Virus record (IMG/VR): IMGVR_UViG_2209111021_000004
Location: 1 to 36,040 of that record
Reading direction: 5' to 3' (one strand)
DNA: 36,040 nt
Source: a virus
Shown here: positions 6,770-14,041 of the stretch, one piece after another
Layout of the letters: each line of letters begins with the position of its first letter
How positions within the stretch are numbered: the stretch's first letter is position 1
Notes under the pieces: generated by a model
What the model saw: the letters and a program-made list of their open reading frames with translations, nothing else
Databases searched by the model: none
Told to the model about the DNA's origin: nothing
Made by a program: the position numbers and the translations under genes

Positions 6770-7435
6770 ATGACAGAAAAAAAGGCGCTTGTTCAAGCTA
6801 TCGTCGACAGATTGAAAGAGGTAGTCGGCGTAACTAAAGACGTGGAGTTAGCCGAGGCGTTGGGCGCATCGCGCAGCACGCCGGCAGTTTGGAAAATTCG
6901 GGATCGAATACCGTTTGCCGAGTGCATGGCTGTTGCAGAGAAATACGGGGTCAGCCTTGATTGGCTCGTGCTCGGGCGTGGCACGCCTGGCATAGAGGAA
7001 CCTGAATTGACGCTGCATCCGGCCGTCGACGACGATGCGCTCGCGACCGTGGAGTTTCCAGCGTTCGATATGCCGAGCTTCCTGGATGCAGACTCGCCGC
7101 AGCAGTCGATAACGTTGCCGGCCGCATGGATCGAGTGGCAGGGCGTCGACTGCGCCGAGGTGATCGCAATGCGTTATGTCGGGAACAACCTGGCGCCAAC
7201 GGTCAATGACGGCGACGTGATGCTTATCGACCGCCGGCCGCGTGATATCGACGGTTTGTTCGTGGTGCGCTTGGGTGACTGCATCAGGGGTAAGAGGGTG
7301 CAACGCATGCAAGGGGGCGCGCTGCACCTGTTGAACGACAATCCGAACTATCAAACAGAGGTGATTGAGGCGGACCAGATCGAGGCCATCGAGTTCATCG
7401 GGTATTGCTTCGGGGTTTTGCGTTACGTCCGGTAG
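6770..7435 (+). CDS. cI: CI-type prophage repressor
   Basis: This 221-aa protein has an N-terminal helix-turn-helix of the bacteriophage CI repressor family (about residues 20-66, DVELAEALGAS ... FAECMAVAEKYGVSLDWLVLG, in parts) and a C-terminal LexA/S24-like domain. It should hold the lysogenic state by binding the divergent region just upstream. In the S24 domain the usual GDSM(E)P motif reads GNNLAP (138-143), so the catalytic serine is an asparagine (Asn140), while the lysine is kept (Lys175 in GKRVQRM). Self-cleavage is therefore not expected, and induction may need another trigger, as with the non-cleaving repressors of P2 and 186. The last 41 bp overlap the convergent HTH gene. Confidence 0.88.
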   Translation: MTEKKALVQAIVDRLKEVVGVTKDVELAEALGASRSTPAVWKIRDRIPFAECMAVAEKYGVSLDWLVLGRGTPGIEEPELTLHPAVDDDALATVEFPAFDMPSFLDADSPQQSITLPAAWIEWQGVDCAEVIAMRYVGNNLAPTVNDGDVMLIDRRPRDIDGLFVVRLGDCIRGKRVQRMQGGALHLLNDNPNYQTEVIEADQIEAIEFIGYCFGVLRYVR

Positions 7436-7604
7436 GCGTGCCCTTGGCTTCTTTCTTCTCAGCTCGTTTTACCGATCTATAAAGCGTTGTCTTGCTAATG
7501 CCGTATCGCTTCGTGATGCTCGCTATCGGCACGTCAGGATCACGCAGCAAGGCGCGTATTTCGGCGATTGTCTTATCGTCGAGTGCAGCAGGGCGCCGGC
7601 CCAT
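7395..7604 (-). pseudogene. relict serine-recombinase HTH domain
   Basis: The 69-aa frame matches the C-terminal DNA-binding domain of Hin/Gin-type invertases and resolvases: RRPAALDDKTIAEIRALL followed by PIASITKRYGISKTTLYRSV. The same frame continues upstream of the ATG as KSARARGR, which resembles the linker between catalytic domain and HTH in those enzymes, so the gene looks like the 3' remnant of a full recombinase that lost its catalytic domain. It could still make a small DNA-binding protein. It overlaps the 3' end of the repressor gene tail to tail. A palindrome shaped like a serine-recombinase crossover site lies 109 bp upstream. Confidence 0.6.
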
Positions 7605-7712
7605 CCGACCGCGTGCGCGGGCCGATTTGACGTTTGTGACACTTTGATAAGTGCACTTGTTTCGCTACTCGTTGGGGTGAAAAATAGGACGCCGATCGCC
7701 CGAATTCCAACA

Positions 7713-7738
7713 GTAACGAAAACGGTCGTTTTCGTTAC
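7713..7738. repeat. 26-bp palindrome shaped like an invertase crossover site
   Basis: Two perfectly complementary 12-bp arms, GTAACGAAAACG (7713-7724) and CGTTTTCGTTAC (7727-7738), flank the dinucleotide GT. Serine-invertase sites (hix, gix, cix) have the same design: 26 bp, two 12-bp half-sites, a 2-bp core and an AAAAC block toward the centre. No T-run follows, so it is not a usual terminator. It could also be an operator. Confidence 0.5.
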
Positions 7739-7814
7739 CGCCGGCGCCGCGCTCGAGCGCGGGTCACCGCGTTGCATACAATGCCGAGGGAATCACTTAC
7801 GGGACCAATCGACA

Positions 7815-8279
7815 ATGACAGGATTCGCACGCGCAGCTCGGCCGACAATCGCCGCGCTTTGCTTCATCGCTTTCAACGCTCACGGGGAACAGATGCCGGC
7901 GAGCTTGCAAAAAAGTCTCGCGCCGTACTCGATCAATGCGGCATCGATCGAGGGCGGGGCGCTTAAGGTCACAATCGGCCGGCCGCTCGTTACGCGCACG
8001 ATCTTTTACAACGTCGTTTCTATGGGGGCGTGCTCGCCGCTATGGTTTAACAGCAAGGCATGGGGCGCGGCAAAGATCACGCGCGTCGAGGTGCGTAACG
8101 CGAGCAACGCGCAAGGCTTCGCGTTTCAGGGCGGCCGGAAAGAGTGTCACGAGTTGGGCGCCATCAGCGGGGGCGAATCGCCATCGAGGCAGTACGTCGA
8201 CGCGCGCACATGGGTTTGCGTAGCGGGTATGGATTGCCGGCCGCGACGAGCTGGTGAGGTGATCGCCGGCGACGAATAG
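7815..8279 (+). CDS. exported hypothetical protein, 154 aa
   Basis: The protein starts with a likely Sec signal peptide (MTGFARAARPTIAALCFIAF, then NAHG), followed by a mature domain of about 130 residues. Four cysteines (in GACSPLW, KECHEL, WVCVAG and MDCRPR) could form two disulfides. No family is recognised. It is the first of three plus-strand genes inserted between the immunity region and the D end of the late operon, a site for genes expressed in the lysogen. A periplasmic or surface conversion role is possible but not shown. A weak GGGA lies 11 bases before the ATG. Confidence 0.65.
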   Translation: MTGFARAARPTIAALCFIAFNAHGEQMPASLQKSLAPYSINAASIEGGALKVTIGRPLVTRTIFYNVVSMGACSPLWFNSKAWGAAKITRVEVRNASNAQGFAFQGGRKECHELGAISGGESPSRQYVDARTWVCVAGMDCRPRRAGEVIAGDE

Positions 8280-8315
8280 GGGGCGGCTTCCGACCGCAAC
8301 GGACAAGAGACTGAC

Positions 8316-8651
8316 ATGATCGATGACCACCTGTTCGAAGCCATGAAACGCCTGCGAGAATGGGCGAAACATCGTTCCTACGTGCGGCGGCTGTGGGTGT
8401 TTGGCAGTCGTATCAAGGGCATCCAGCGTGACGACAGTGACCTTGACGTAGCAATGGAGATTGATCCTCTCGGCAACGATGAAACAGTGGACGTCGCGTG
8501 GGTCTGTCATCGCCAAGAATGGGAAGCCGACATGACGCAACTCGTGTCATATAAAGTACAGCTTCATGCGTACGATATCGCGAACCGGGCATCCCCCATC
8601 GTCGGATATGTCGACTGCTGCGCAGCGCTAGTCTACGAGCGCACTCCGTAA
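8316..8651 (+). CDS. solitary MNT-type nucleotidyltransferase
   Basis: This 111-aa protein carries the signature of minimal nucleotidyltransferases: LWVFGSRIKG (residues 26-35) and SDLDVAMEI (41-49), the GS-x-G and DxD motifs that bind nucleotide and metal. MNT proteins are usually antitoxins of HEPN toxins, acting by transfer of AMP to the toxin. Here no HEPN gene follows: the next gene is a 75-aa membrane-anchored protein. It may act alone, on a host or phage protein, or have lost its partner. It lies 36 bp after the exported-protein gene and may share its transcript. Confidence 0.8.
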   Translation: MIDDHLFEAMKRLREWAKHRSYVRRLWVFGSRIKGIQRDDSDLDVAMEIDPLGNDETVDVAWVCHRQEWEADMTQLVSYKVQLHAYDIANRASPIVGYVDCCAALVYERTP

Positions 8652-8688
8652 ACCCGTCCATCCTCATACCAACATCGAGAGCGCGACG

Positions 8689-8916
8689 ATGATTATCTTA
8701 TTGGTCACATGGTTCTATTACAACCAAGCCCCGCAAAGCACGCACACGGCGTTCAAGACCGGGCAAGCGTGCGAAGTAGCCCGCCAACAAATTCTCAATG
8801 ACGCCAACCGCCTAGCAGCCAATCGGGAAGCGTCGATCCAGCAAGACGCACAGCGGGGGATTATCTCGAACCCCATCCCCGCTCCGACCGTCTCCGTCGT
8901 TTGCGTCCACCAGTAA
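8689..8916 (+). CDS. small membrane-anchored hypothetical protein, 75 aa
   Basis: The protein begins with a short hydrophobic segment (MIILLVTWFYY) followed by a polar domain containing two cysteines (QACEVARQQI and VVCVHQ). It may be an inner-membrane protein or, with the segment removed, periplasmic. No family is recognised. It is 37 bp downstream of the MNT gene on the same strand and upstream of a strong terminator, which suggests it closes this accessory transcript. A weak GAGAG lies ahead of the ATG. Confidence 0.55.
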   Translation: MIILLVTWFYYNQAPQSTHTAFKTGQACEVARQQILNDANRLAANREASIQQDAQRGIISNPIPAPTVSVVCVHQ

Positions 8917-8963
8917 CGCCGCGCTTGACGGCCACCCCGAATAACGCGACGAGCTTGCAAAGG

Positions 8964-8996
8964 AAAACGGCCAGGGCTTCAAACCCTGGCCGTTTT
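8964..8996. terminator. bidirectional rho-independent terminator
   Basis: A 13-bp perfect stem AAAACGGCCAGGG/CCCTGGCCGTTTT encloses the loop CTTCAAA. T-tracts follow on both strands. It sits between the convergent accessory genes and the stop of gene D (8997-8999), so it ends both the accessory transcript and the long leftward late transcript. Confidence 0.93.
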
Positions 8997-10034
8997 TCAT
9001 TTGCCGCCCTTGCGAAAGTGCGATCGGTGTCGGTCGCTCGTCGGATCGTCGCGCACTTCTAGTTCGAGCTGCGTCGTGTATCCGCCATCGGCGATCGTAT
9101 GCGTCACTTTCTTGGCGAGCCATGACAGCGCATCGATATCGGGCTTGAACCCGTTGAGATAGACGGGAATCTCGGGGTAAAGGTCGGGCCGGCCGAGCGC
9201 GAGCGTATAGCTCATGGTCGCTTGACTGCGTTTCGTGCGATTGAATTCGGCAGTAGCAGCGGCGAGCGCTTCGTCTTTGGTTGCGTAGGTCTCGGGCAAA
9301 ACCTTCATGTTGTGATTGTTTTCGCCGCCGACGACGACAGACTCGCGTTTCTTGCGCCCGGTGCCGTGGTAGCTCGCCCGCACGCCGGCATAGTTCTCGC
9401 GCTCGGCGATGTGATAACGATGCTGGTCGCCGCTCGCGCGCGTCAGATCAATCGAGTCGAGTTTCTTGCCGCTTACGCTCGTGCCGTGTCCGATCGGCAT
9501 AAAAAGCAAATTCGAGTTTTTCACGTTCATCACCGCGTCGTAACGCTTCGACAGGCGTGTGAGAAACGACATATCAGACTCGTGCGTTTGATCGATATGA
9601 GCGATCGCGATTTTTGCGAGAGCGTCGGCGATCGCCGGTTTGAGGTTATGCCGGCCGGCGATCTTTCGCACGATCGCGCCGAGCGTTTCGCCGTGCCAGC
9701 TCGTTTCCCTTCGTTCACTCATGTCTTTCGTCATCGAGGCCGAGCGCGCCCGAATGGTGAGGATATCCGGGGTGCCGCTATGCTCTACTTCGTCGACGGT
9801 AAAGGCGCCCTTGTCGACGACGCCGGTATCGGACCAGCCGAACGACACGCGCAACGTATCGCCGCGCGCGGGAATGGCGAGCTTGCCTTGCGAGTCGTCG
9901 ACGACGATATCGAGCGTGTCGGCTTCGTCGCCGCGTGATTCGGCGAGCGCAAGGCTAATCAGGTCGGGCGCGATTTTCGTCGTCAGGTCGCGCCCGTTGA
10001 GCGTGATGTGATATTCGGGCGTCGGTTGCTTCAT
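8997..10034 (-). CDS. D: P2 gpD-like tail/late control protein
   Basis: This 345-aa protein matches the phage late control D family: an N-terminal beta-rich domain (YHITLNGRDLTTKI, then GDEADTLDIVVDD), the segment SERRETSWHGETLGAIVRKIA, and HIDQTHESDMSFLTRLSKRY. In P2 gpD is a tail protein, equivalent to the hub at the tip of the tube. The length is typical. It is the last gene of the late tail operon. The start overlaps the U stop by four bases (ATGA). Confidence 0.94.
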   Translation of the reverse strand: MKQPTPEYHITLNGRDLTTKIAPDLISLALAESRGDEADTLDIVVDDSQGKLAIPARGDTLRVSFGWSDTGVVDKGAFTVDEVEHSGTPDILTIRARSASMTKDMSERRETSWHGETLGAIVRKIAGRHNLKPAIADALAKIAIAHIDQTHESDMSFLTRLSKRYDAVMNVKNSNLLFMPIGHGTSVSGKKLDSIDLTRASGDQHRYHIAERENYAGVRASYHGTGRKKRESVVVGGENNHNMKVLPETYATKDEALAAATAEFNRTKRSQATMSYTLALGRPDLYPEIPVYLNGFKPDIDALSWLAKKVTHTIADGGYTTQLELEVRDDPTSDRHRSHFRKGGK

Positions 10035-10453
10035 TGCGTTTCATCCTTCTTCGGCTCGGTGCGCGTTTTCACGAGGCCATCGTCGACGCGGGTGAGGTCG
10101 ATCGAAAAGTCGATGCGGCGCGGCGTGCCGTCCTTCATGTGCAGCGTTTGACCTTCGTTCATGCCTTCGATCACGAACGCACCATAAACGCGGCCGGCGC
10201 CGTCGACGAGCACATAAGCGTCGCCAGCGCTCCCCATTTTGCGCAGCTCGGCGAGCGATTCGAGCTTGCCGAATTGATCGGGCGCGAGCAGGCCGCTTAA
10301 CGTGATCGTGTCGTCACCGTCGCCGGTGAATTGACGAGCATTACGGCCGCCGACGCGCGAGGTGGTCGGGTGCTTCCAGCTCGTGCGCCGTTGAAGCTCT
10401 TGATACGCGGCCGTGTCCAGGCCGAAAACGAATTGATCGAGCGACATGAGCAT
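10031..10453 (-). CDS. U: P2 gpU-like tail protein
   Basis: This 140-aa protein has the pattern of the P2 gpU family (FVFGLDTAAYQELQRRTSW near the N-terminus, RIDFSIDLTRVDD near the C-terminus). gpU is a small tail protein in the P2 assembly pathway, encoded between T and D as here. GGAGAAAG precedes the ATG at 10453 at good distance. An in-frame ATG two codons on is the alternative. It lies 15 bp after T and overlaps D by four bases. Confidence 0.92.
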   Translation of the reverse strand: MLMSLDQFVFGLDTAAYQELQRRTSWKHPTTSRVGGRNARQFTGDGDDTITLSGLLAPDQFGKLESLAELRKMGSAGDAYVLVDGAGRVYGAFVIEGMNEGQTLHMKDGTPRRIDFSIDLTRVDDGLVKTRTEPKKDETQ

Positions 10454-10468
10454 CTTGCTTTCTCCTGG

Positions 10469-12997
10469 TTAGTCGGTGAGGCGCGAGCCGATGCGCGCTT
10501 GCTTCTTGCGTTCGATCGCTTGCAGCTCGGCGCGGATCTCGTCGCGGATCGCCTTCGGGTCATTGCCCGAAATTTGGAAAATATAGGTGTCGCCGCCGGC
10601 CGCAGCTCCACCGCCGCCCGATTTTCCGGCCGTTGGCGGGGCCGTGAGGGCGGGGCGCGAGTCAATGGCTACCCCAGGGCCGACGAGCGGCGTGCCGGCG
10701 CCCTGGGCGCCCGCGAACGAGGTCGCGGCAAGCGTCGCGATACCGACCGCGGCTTTTGCGATGCGGCCTTGTTCGCCTTCCATGCCGATCGCCGCGCCTT
10801 GCGTGATGAACCCGCCCAGCTCGCCGAATACGCGCGACGGGCTATGGATGCCGAGTTTTTCCTTGAACCATCCGACCGTAGACTCGGCGACGTTGGTGAT
10901 CGCAGATTGCACCGCGCCTAGGCCGCTAGTAATGCCGTTGATTAGGCCGGAAATCAGGTTAGAGCCGAATTCGGTAAATTTCGACGGCATGTCGATGCCG
11001 AACCATTGCAGCACGGCCGAGAATGCCGAATAGAACAGGCCGAGCGGGGACCAGTTCAGCACGAGCGCAGCGACGCCGGCAATGCCGCCGGCGAACGCTT
11101 GCCGCACCTGGTCCCATAGGCCGCCGAAAAACGTCTTGATCGGCTCCCAATAGGTATAGATCGCGACGCCGATCGCGGCGATCGCCGCGACGACGCCAAC
11201 GGCAATGGCGGCGAAAACGCCGACAGTAGCGAAGCCGATAGCGCCGAGCGCTGTAAAGGCGAATGCGATCGCGCCGATCGGGGCGAGCACGGCGGCCGCG
11301 ACGACGAGCAGGCCGCCGATTACCGTCATCACGATAGCGATCACGCCGGCGACTTTCATCAAGCCATTCGCAAGGCCAGGATTTTCGCGCGCCCATGCGC
11401 CCATGCTCTCAGCCATATCGCCGAGCCAGTTGACGATGCCTTTAACTTCAGGTGCGACCGCTTCGCCGAACGCGACGAGGCCATTCGTGAAGGTGCCGCC
11501 GGCCGCTTCCCATAGGTTCGAGAGCGTGCCTAGTTGCTTGTTGACGCGCTCTTGCAATGACGCTTGCGCGGCCATCTTTGCTTGCACTTCGTCATAGCCG
11601 GCTTTCCCCTTCTCGATCATCAGGGAAATAACCTGGAGCGTTTCAGCGTCGTCGCCGAAAATCATTTTCGTCACGCTCAGGCGCTTTTCCGTCGACAGGC
11701 CCTTGAGTTTGTCGAATTGCTTGAACATCTTATCGAGGCCGCCGAATTCGCCTTTACCGTCAGTAAAGTCGAGGCGTTGCGCCGGCGAGAGTTCCTTGTT
11801 TGCCTTGGCGACTTTCTTCGAATCCATGCCGAGCTGAAACATTTTCCGGTACGCGTTGCCGGCCGCGCTCCCTTCCATGCCTGATTGATCGGACATCACC
11901 AGCAGCGGGGCGAGTGCCTTCGCCCCTTCAAGGCCCTTTTGCTTGATCGTGTCCATCGCGGGGCCGAGCTTTGCGAACCCGTTGAGCATGTTGTTATCGT
12001 CGACGCCGAGATAAAACGCTTTCTGGATCACGTCAGCGAGCGAAAGCATGTCTTTTTCGGTCGTGCGCGTGGCGTCTTGCAGCTTTGAGGCAAACTCGGC
12101 CGCTTCGGTCGGCGTCTTTTTGAGCTGCACGGCGAGGTATGCCGTCGCTTCGCCCATGCCGCCGAGGATGGTTTTCGCGCTCATGCCCTGGCGCGTAAGC
12201 ATGGTCATCATGTCCTGAAAATCTGCGGTCGAACCCGGCAGGCGGTCGCCGAGCTTCATCGCGAGCGCGTTGATTTTCTCGAATTCAGGGGGCACGACAC
12301 TACCCGCACGCATGAGCGCGCCCGATAGCTGCGTCGCGGAATCTTCGGCCTTGGCATAGGCCGCGACAGGAACGATCGTAGCAGCGCCGACGACAGCGCC
12401 GCCGGCCATCATCTTTGCGCCCGCGCCGGCCATCGAGCCGGCGAGTTCCTTCGTCTTGCCCATCTTCTCGCGGGCTTCCGCGAGGCGCTTCGTGCGCGTG
12501 GTGAGTTCGGCAAGCTTGTTTTGCTGCGTGGTCATTACGCCGATCGTCGCGGCCATGCTCGCGCGCAAGGTGCGCTCGTGCTGCGACAGATTTCGCGTGT
12601 CGATGCCGGCGCCCGTGAGGCGAGTGCGCAGCTCGCGCACCTTCTCGGCTTGCTGGCCGTGCGTGGTGGTGAGCTGCGCGGCCGTGCGCTTCGCCTTCTC
12701 GAATTCCGCGACCATTGCTTTAGTCGGCGAGTCGGTTGCGCCGATCGTGCGGGCCAGTGAGGCGACGCGCGCTTGCGCGCCGTCCATCTCGCGCTTGGCG
12801 CCTACCAGGCCGACACGCATATCGCGGAACGCGGAAACGTCCTTTTGCGTTCGTTGCAGCTTGCCGAGTTCGTCGCGCGACTCTTTGAGCGACTTCGCGA
12901 GGCCCTTGTTTCCGTTCAGGATGTTGCGTAGGGGCTTCGTCGCGCCGTCGACCATATCGAACAGCACGCGCAATTTAAGGTCGTTTCCGTTTGCCAT
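10469..12997 (-). CDS. T: tail tape measure protein (P2 gpT-like)
   Basis: This 842-aa protein sets tail length and is threaded through the tube. The N-terminal third is rich in charged heptad-like segments (KLQRTQKDVSAFRDMRVG and a second near 160-185, LAELTTRTKRLAEAREKMG). The middle has the TP901-type tape measure domain (about 190-470). A cluster of long hydrophobic segments lies at about 545-620 (VAGVIAIVMTVIGGLLVVAA and following). The C-terminus has the SPSRVFGELGGF motif common in such proteins. The start codon is four bases after the E' stop. It is the largest gene of the late operon, as expected. Confidence 0.95.
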   Translation of the reverse strand: MANGNDLKLRVLFDMVDGATKPLRNILNGNKGLAKSLKESRDELGKLQRTQKDVSAFRDMRVGLVGAKREMDGAQARVASLARTIGATDSPTKAMVAEFEKAKRTAAQLTTTHGQQAEKVRELRTRLTGAGIDTRNLSQHERTLRASMAATIGVMTTQQNKLAELTTRTKRLAEAREKMGKTKELAGSMAGAGAKMMAGGAVVGAATIVPVAAYAKAEDSATQLSGALMRAGSVVPPEFEKINALAMKLGDRLPGSTADFQDMMTMLTRQGMSAKTILGGMGEATAYLAVQLKKTPTEAAEFASKLQDATRTTEKDMLSLADVIQKAFYLGVDDNNMLNGFAKLGPAMDTIKQKGLEGAKALAPLLVMSDQSGMEGSAAGNAYRKMFQLGMDSKKVAKANKELSPAQRLDFTDGKGEFGGLDKMFKQFDKLKGLSTEKRLSVTKMIFGDDAETLQVISLMIEKGKAGYDEVQAKMAAQASLQERVNKQLGTLSNLWEAAGGTFTNGLVAFGEAVAPEVKGIVNWLGDMAESMGAWARENPGLANGLMKVAGVIAIVMTVIGGLLVVAAAVLAPIGAIAFAFTALGAIGFATVGVFAAIAVGVVAAIAAIGVAIYTYWEPIKTFFGGLWDQVRQAFAGGIAGVAALVLNWSPLGLFYSAFSAVLQWFGIDMPSKFTEFGSNLISGLINGITSGLGAVQSAITNVAESTVGWFKEKLGIHSPSRVFGELGGFITQGAAIGMEGEQGRIAKAAVGIATLAATSFAGAQGAGTPLVGPGVAIDSRPALTAPPTAGKSGGGGAAAGGDTYIFQISGNDPKAIRDEIRAELQAIERKKQARIGSRLTD

Positions 12998-13000
12998 CGT

Positions 13001-13437
13001 TCATTCGCTTCCATACGGCGAGCGCACGCGCGCACGCTCGCGCCAGTTCGCCAGGTCGGCGAGTGAAAGGCCGTCCATATCGAGAGGTGTCCAGTGAAAC
13101 ACGCTCGCGATATCGGCCATCGCTTCTTCTACTTCGTCGGGTATGCCGTGTTCTAGCGTGCCCGATTCGGCAGCAAAAAATCAGCGAACGCGACTCCCAA
13201 TTGCACGAGGTCGGCGGGGTCCATATCGCGCACGTCGAATTCGGTGAGCTGGGGCGTCGCGATGCGCGGCAATACCTTGCCGAGCGCGTCAATGTCCAGA
13301 TTCACGAGCGCATTGAGCGACGTGCCGCGCAGCTCGCCCGATTTCGGCTTGCGCAACGTGATTTCGGTGATGGTCTGTTCGCCGCGAACGATCGGCGTGT
13401 CGAGCTTGACGGTGTTCGGCTTGGCTTGTTCGGTCAT
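13001..13437 (-). CDS. E': tail assembly protein E+E' made by -1 frameshift
   Basis: Ribosomes that slip back one base at T TTT TTG (13180-13174) leave the E frame at about residue 88 and continue as AAESGTLEHGIPDEVEEAMA, then FHWTPLDMDGLSLADLANWR, ending RVRSPYGSE at 13001-13003. The fused product is about 145 residues, close to the 142 of P2 E+E'. The product is a tail assembly chaperone that acts with the tape measure protein, encoded immediately downstream. The frameshift itself is inferred from the conserved heptamer, the position and the gpE'-like sequence. Confidence 0.85.
13153..13437 (-). CDS. E: tail assembly protein E
   Basis: The zero-frame product is 94 aa, close to the 91 of P2 gpE, with the typical pattern TLRKPKSGELRGTSL and FDVRDMDPADLVQLG. 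It is a tail assembly chaperone and does not stay in the virion. The gene starts 78 bp after FII, beyond a strong hairpin. The frame ends at TAG (13153-13155), just past the slippery heptamer. Confidence 0.9.
   Translation of the reverse strand: MTEQAKPNTVKLDTPIVRGEQTITEITLRKPKSGELRGTSLNALVNLDIDALGKVLPRIATPQLTEFDVRDMDPADLVQLGVAFADFLLPNRAR
13174..13180 (-). other. programmed -1 frameshift site T TTT TTG
   Basis: Read on the minus strand the codons are GAT TTT TTG. The heptamer is the same as that used by P2 for E+E'. It lies eight codons before the E stop, and the -1 frame stays open for 57 codons beyond it with a gpE'-like product. Confidence 0.85.
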
Positions 13438-13463
13438 TTCGTTTTCTCTATTCGGTTTCTGGT

Positions 13464-13490
13464 GCTCGCCTGGCGGATCACCAGGCGAGC
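13464..13490. other. hairpin between FII and E
   Basis: A 10-bp perfect stem GCTCGCCTGG/CCAGGCGAGC has loop CGGATCA. No T-run follows on the minus strand, so it is not a classical terminator. It may reduce transcription of, or stabilise the message upstream of, the low-abundance assembly proteins relative to the tube and sheath. Confidence 0.5.
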
Positions 13491-13515
13491 GGGGCGGTGT
13501 GGTGGTGCGCTCGGC

Positions 13516-14025
13516 TTAGAGGCCGATCGCGTTGCGAATGCCGGCGAGCAGATCGTCGCCGTTGACCTTCTCGATCATGTTGATAAAGTCGATTTCGATG
13601 ATGGTTTCACCGTTGATCGACAGCTTGTAATAGCTGCACGCGGTCGATACCTTGAACGCGTTTTTATCGCCAGCCTTGGCCGTGCCCATATCCATTTCGG
13701 TATGACGGCCGCGCACGACGATTTCGACGGCATCGGGGCGCGTCGCATCTTCGGCTTGATACGCGCCGGCGAAACGCAGTTGCACGCCGTCGTGCTTCGT
13801 GACGCCGTATTGCGAAAGAATCGACTTCATGAGGCCGCCGTAAGTCGATTCGAGCACGATGCCCTCTTGCCCGAAATCGAGCTTGATAGGGCCATTCATG
13901 CCGCCGCCGCGCCAGTCCTCTGTTTTGCGCGTGAGCTTCGGCAGGGCAATTTCTTCCACTTGTCCAACGTGGTTTTCGCCGGCGTTGAAAACGTTGAACG
14001 CCTTAAGGGTTTTCGGCAAAGCCAT
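13516..14025 (-). CDS. FII: major tail tube protein (P2 gpFII-like)
   Basis: This 169-aa protein forms the inner tube of the contractile tail. The family pattern is clear: MALPKTLKAFNVFNAGENHVG, then LPKLTRKTEDWRGGGMNGPI, and a C-terminal YYKLSINGETIIEIDFIN segment. The length is close to the 172 of P2 gpFII. It follows FI by 16 bp on the same transcript. TCCTGG on the plus strand just before its start corresponds to a CCAGGAGCA-type RBS. Confidence 0.96.
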   Translation of the reverse strand: MALPKTLKAFNVFNAGENHVGQVEEIALPKLTRKTEDWRGGGMNGPIKLDFGQEGIVLESTYGGLMKSILSQYGVTKHDGVQLRFAGAYQAEDATRPDAVEIVVRGRHTEMDMGTAKAGDKNAFKVSTACSYYKLSINGETIIEIDFINMIEKVNGDDLLAGIRNAIGL

Positions 14026-14041
14026 GTTCTATTGCTCCTGG

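Noticed and set aside
8040-8540. 166-aa minus-strand frame
   Set aside because: It is opposite the MNT and exported-protein genes, whose motifs show which strand is coding.
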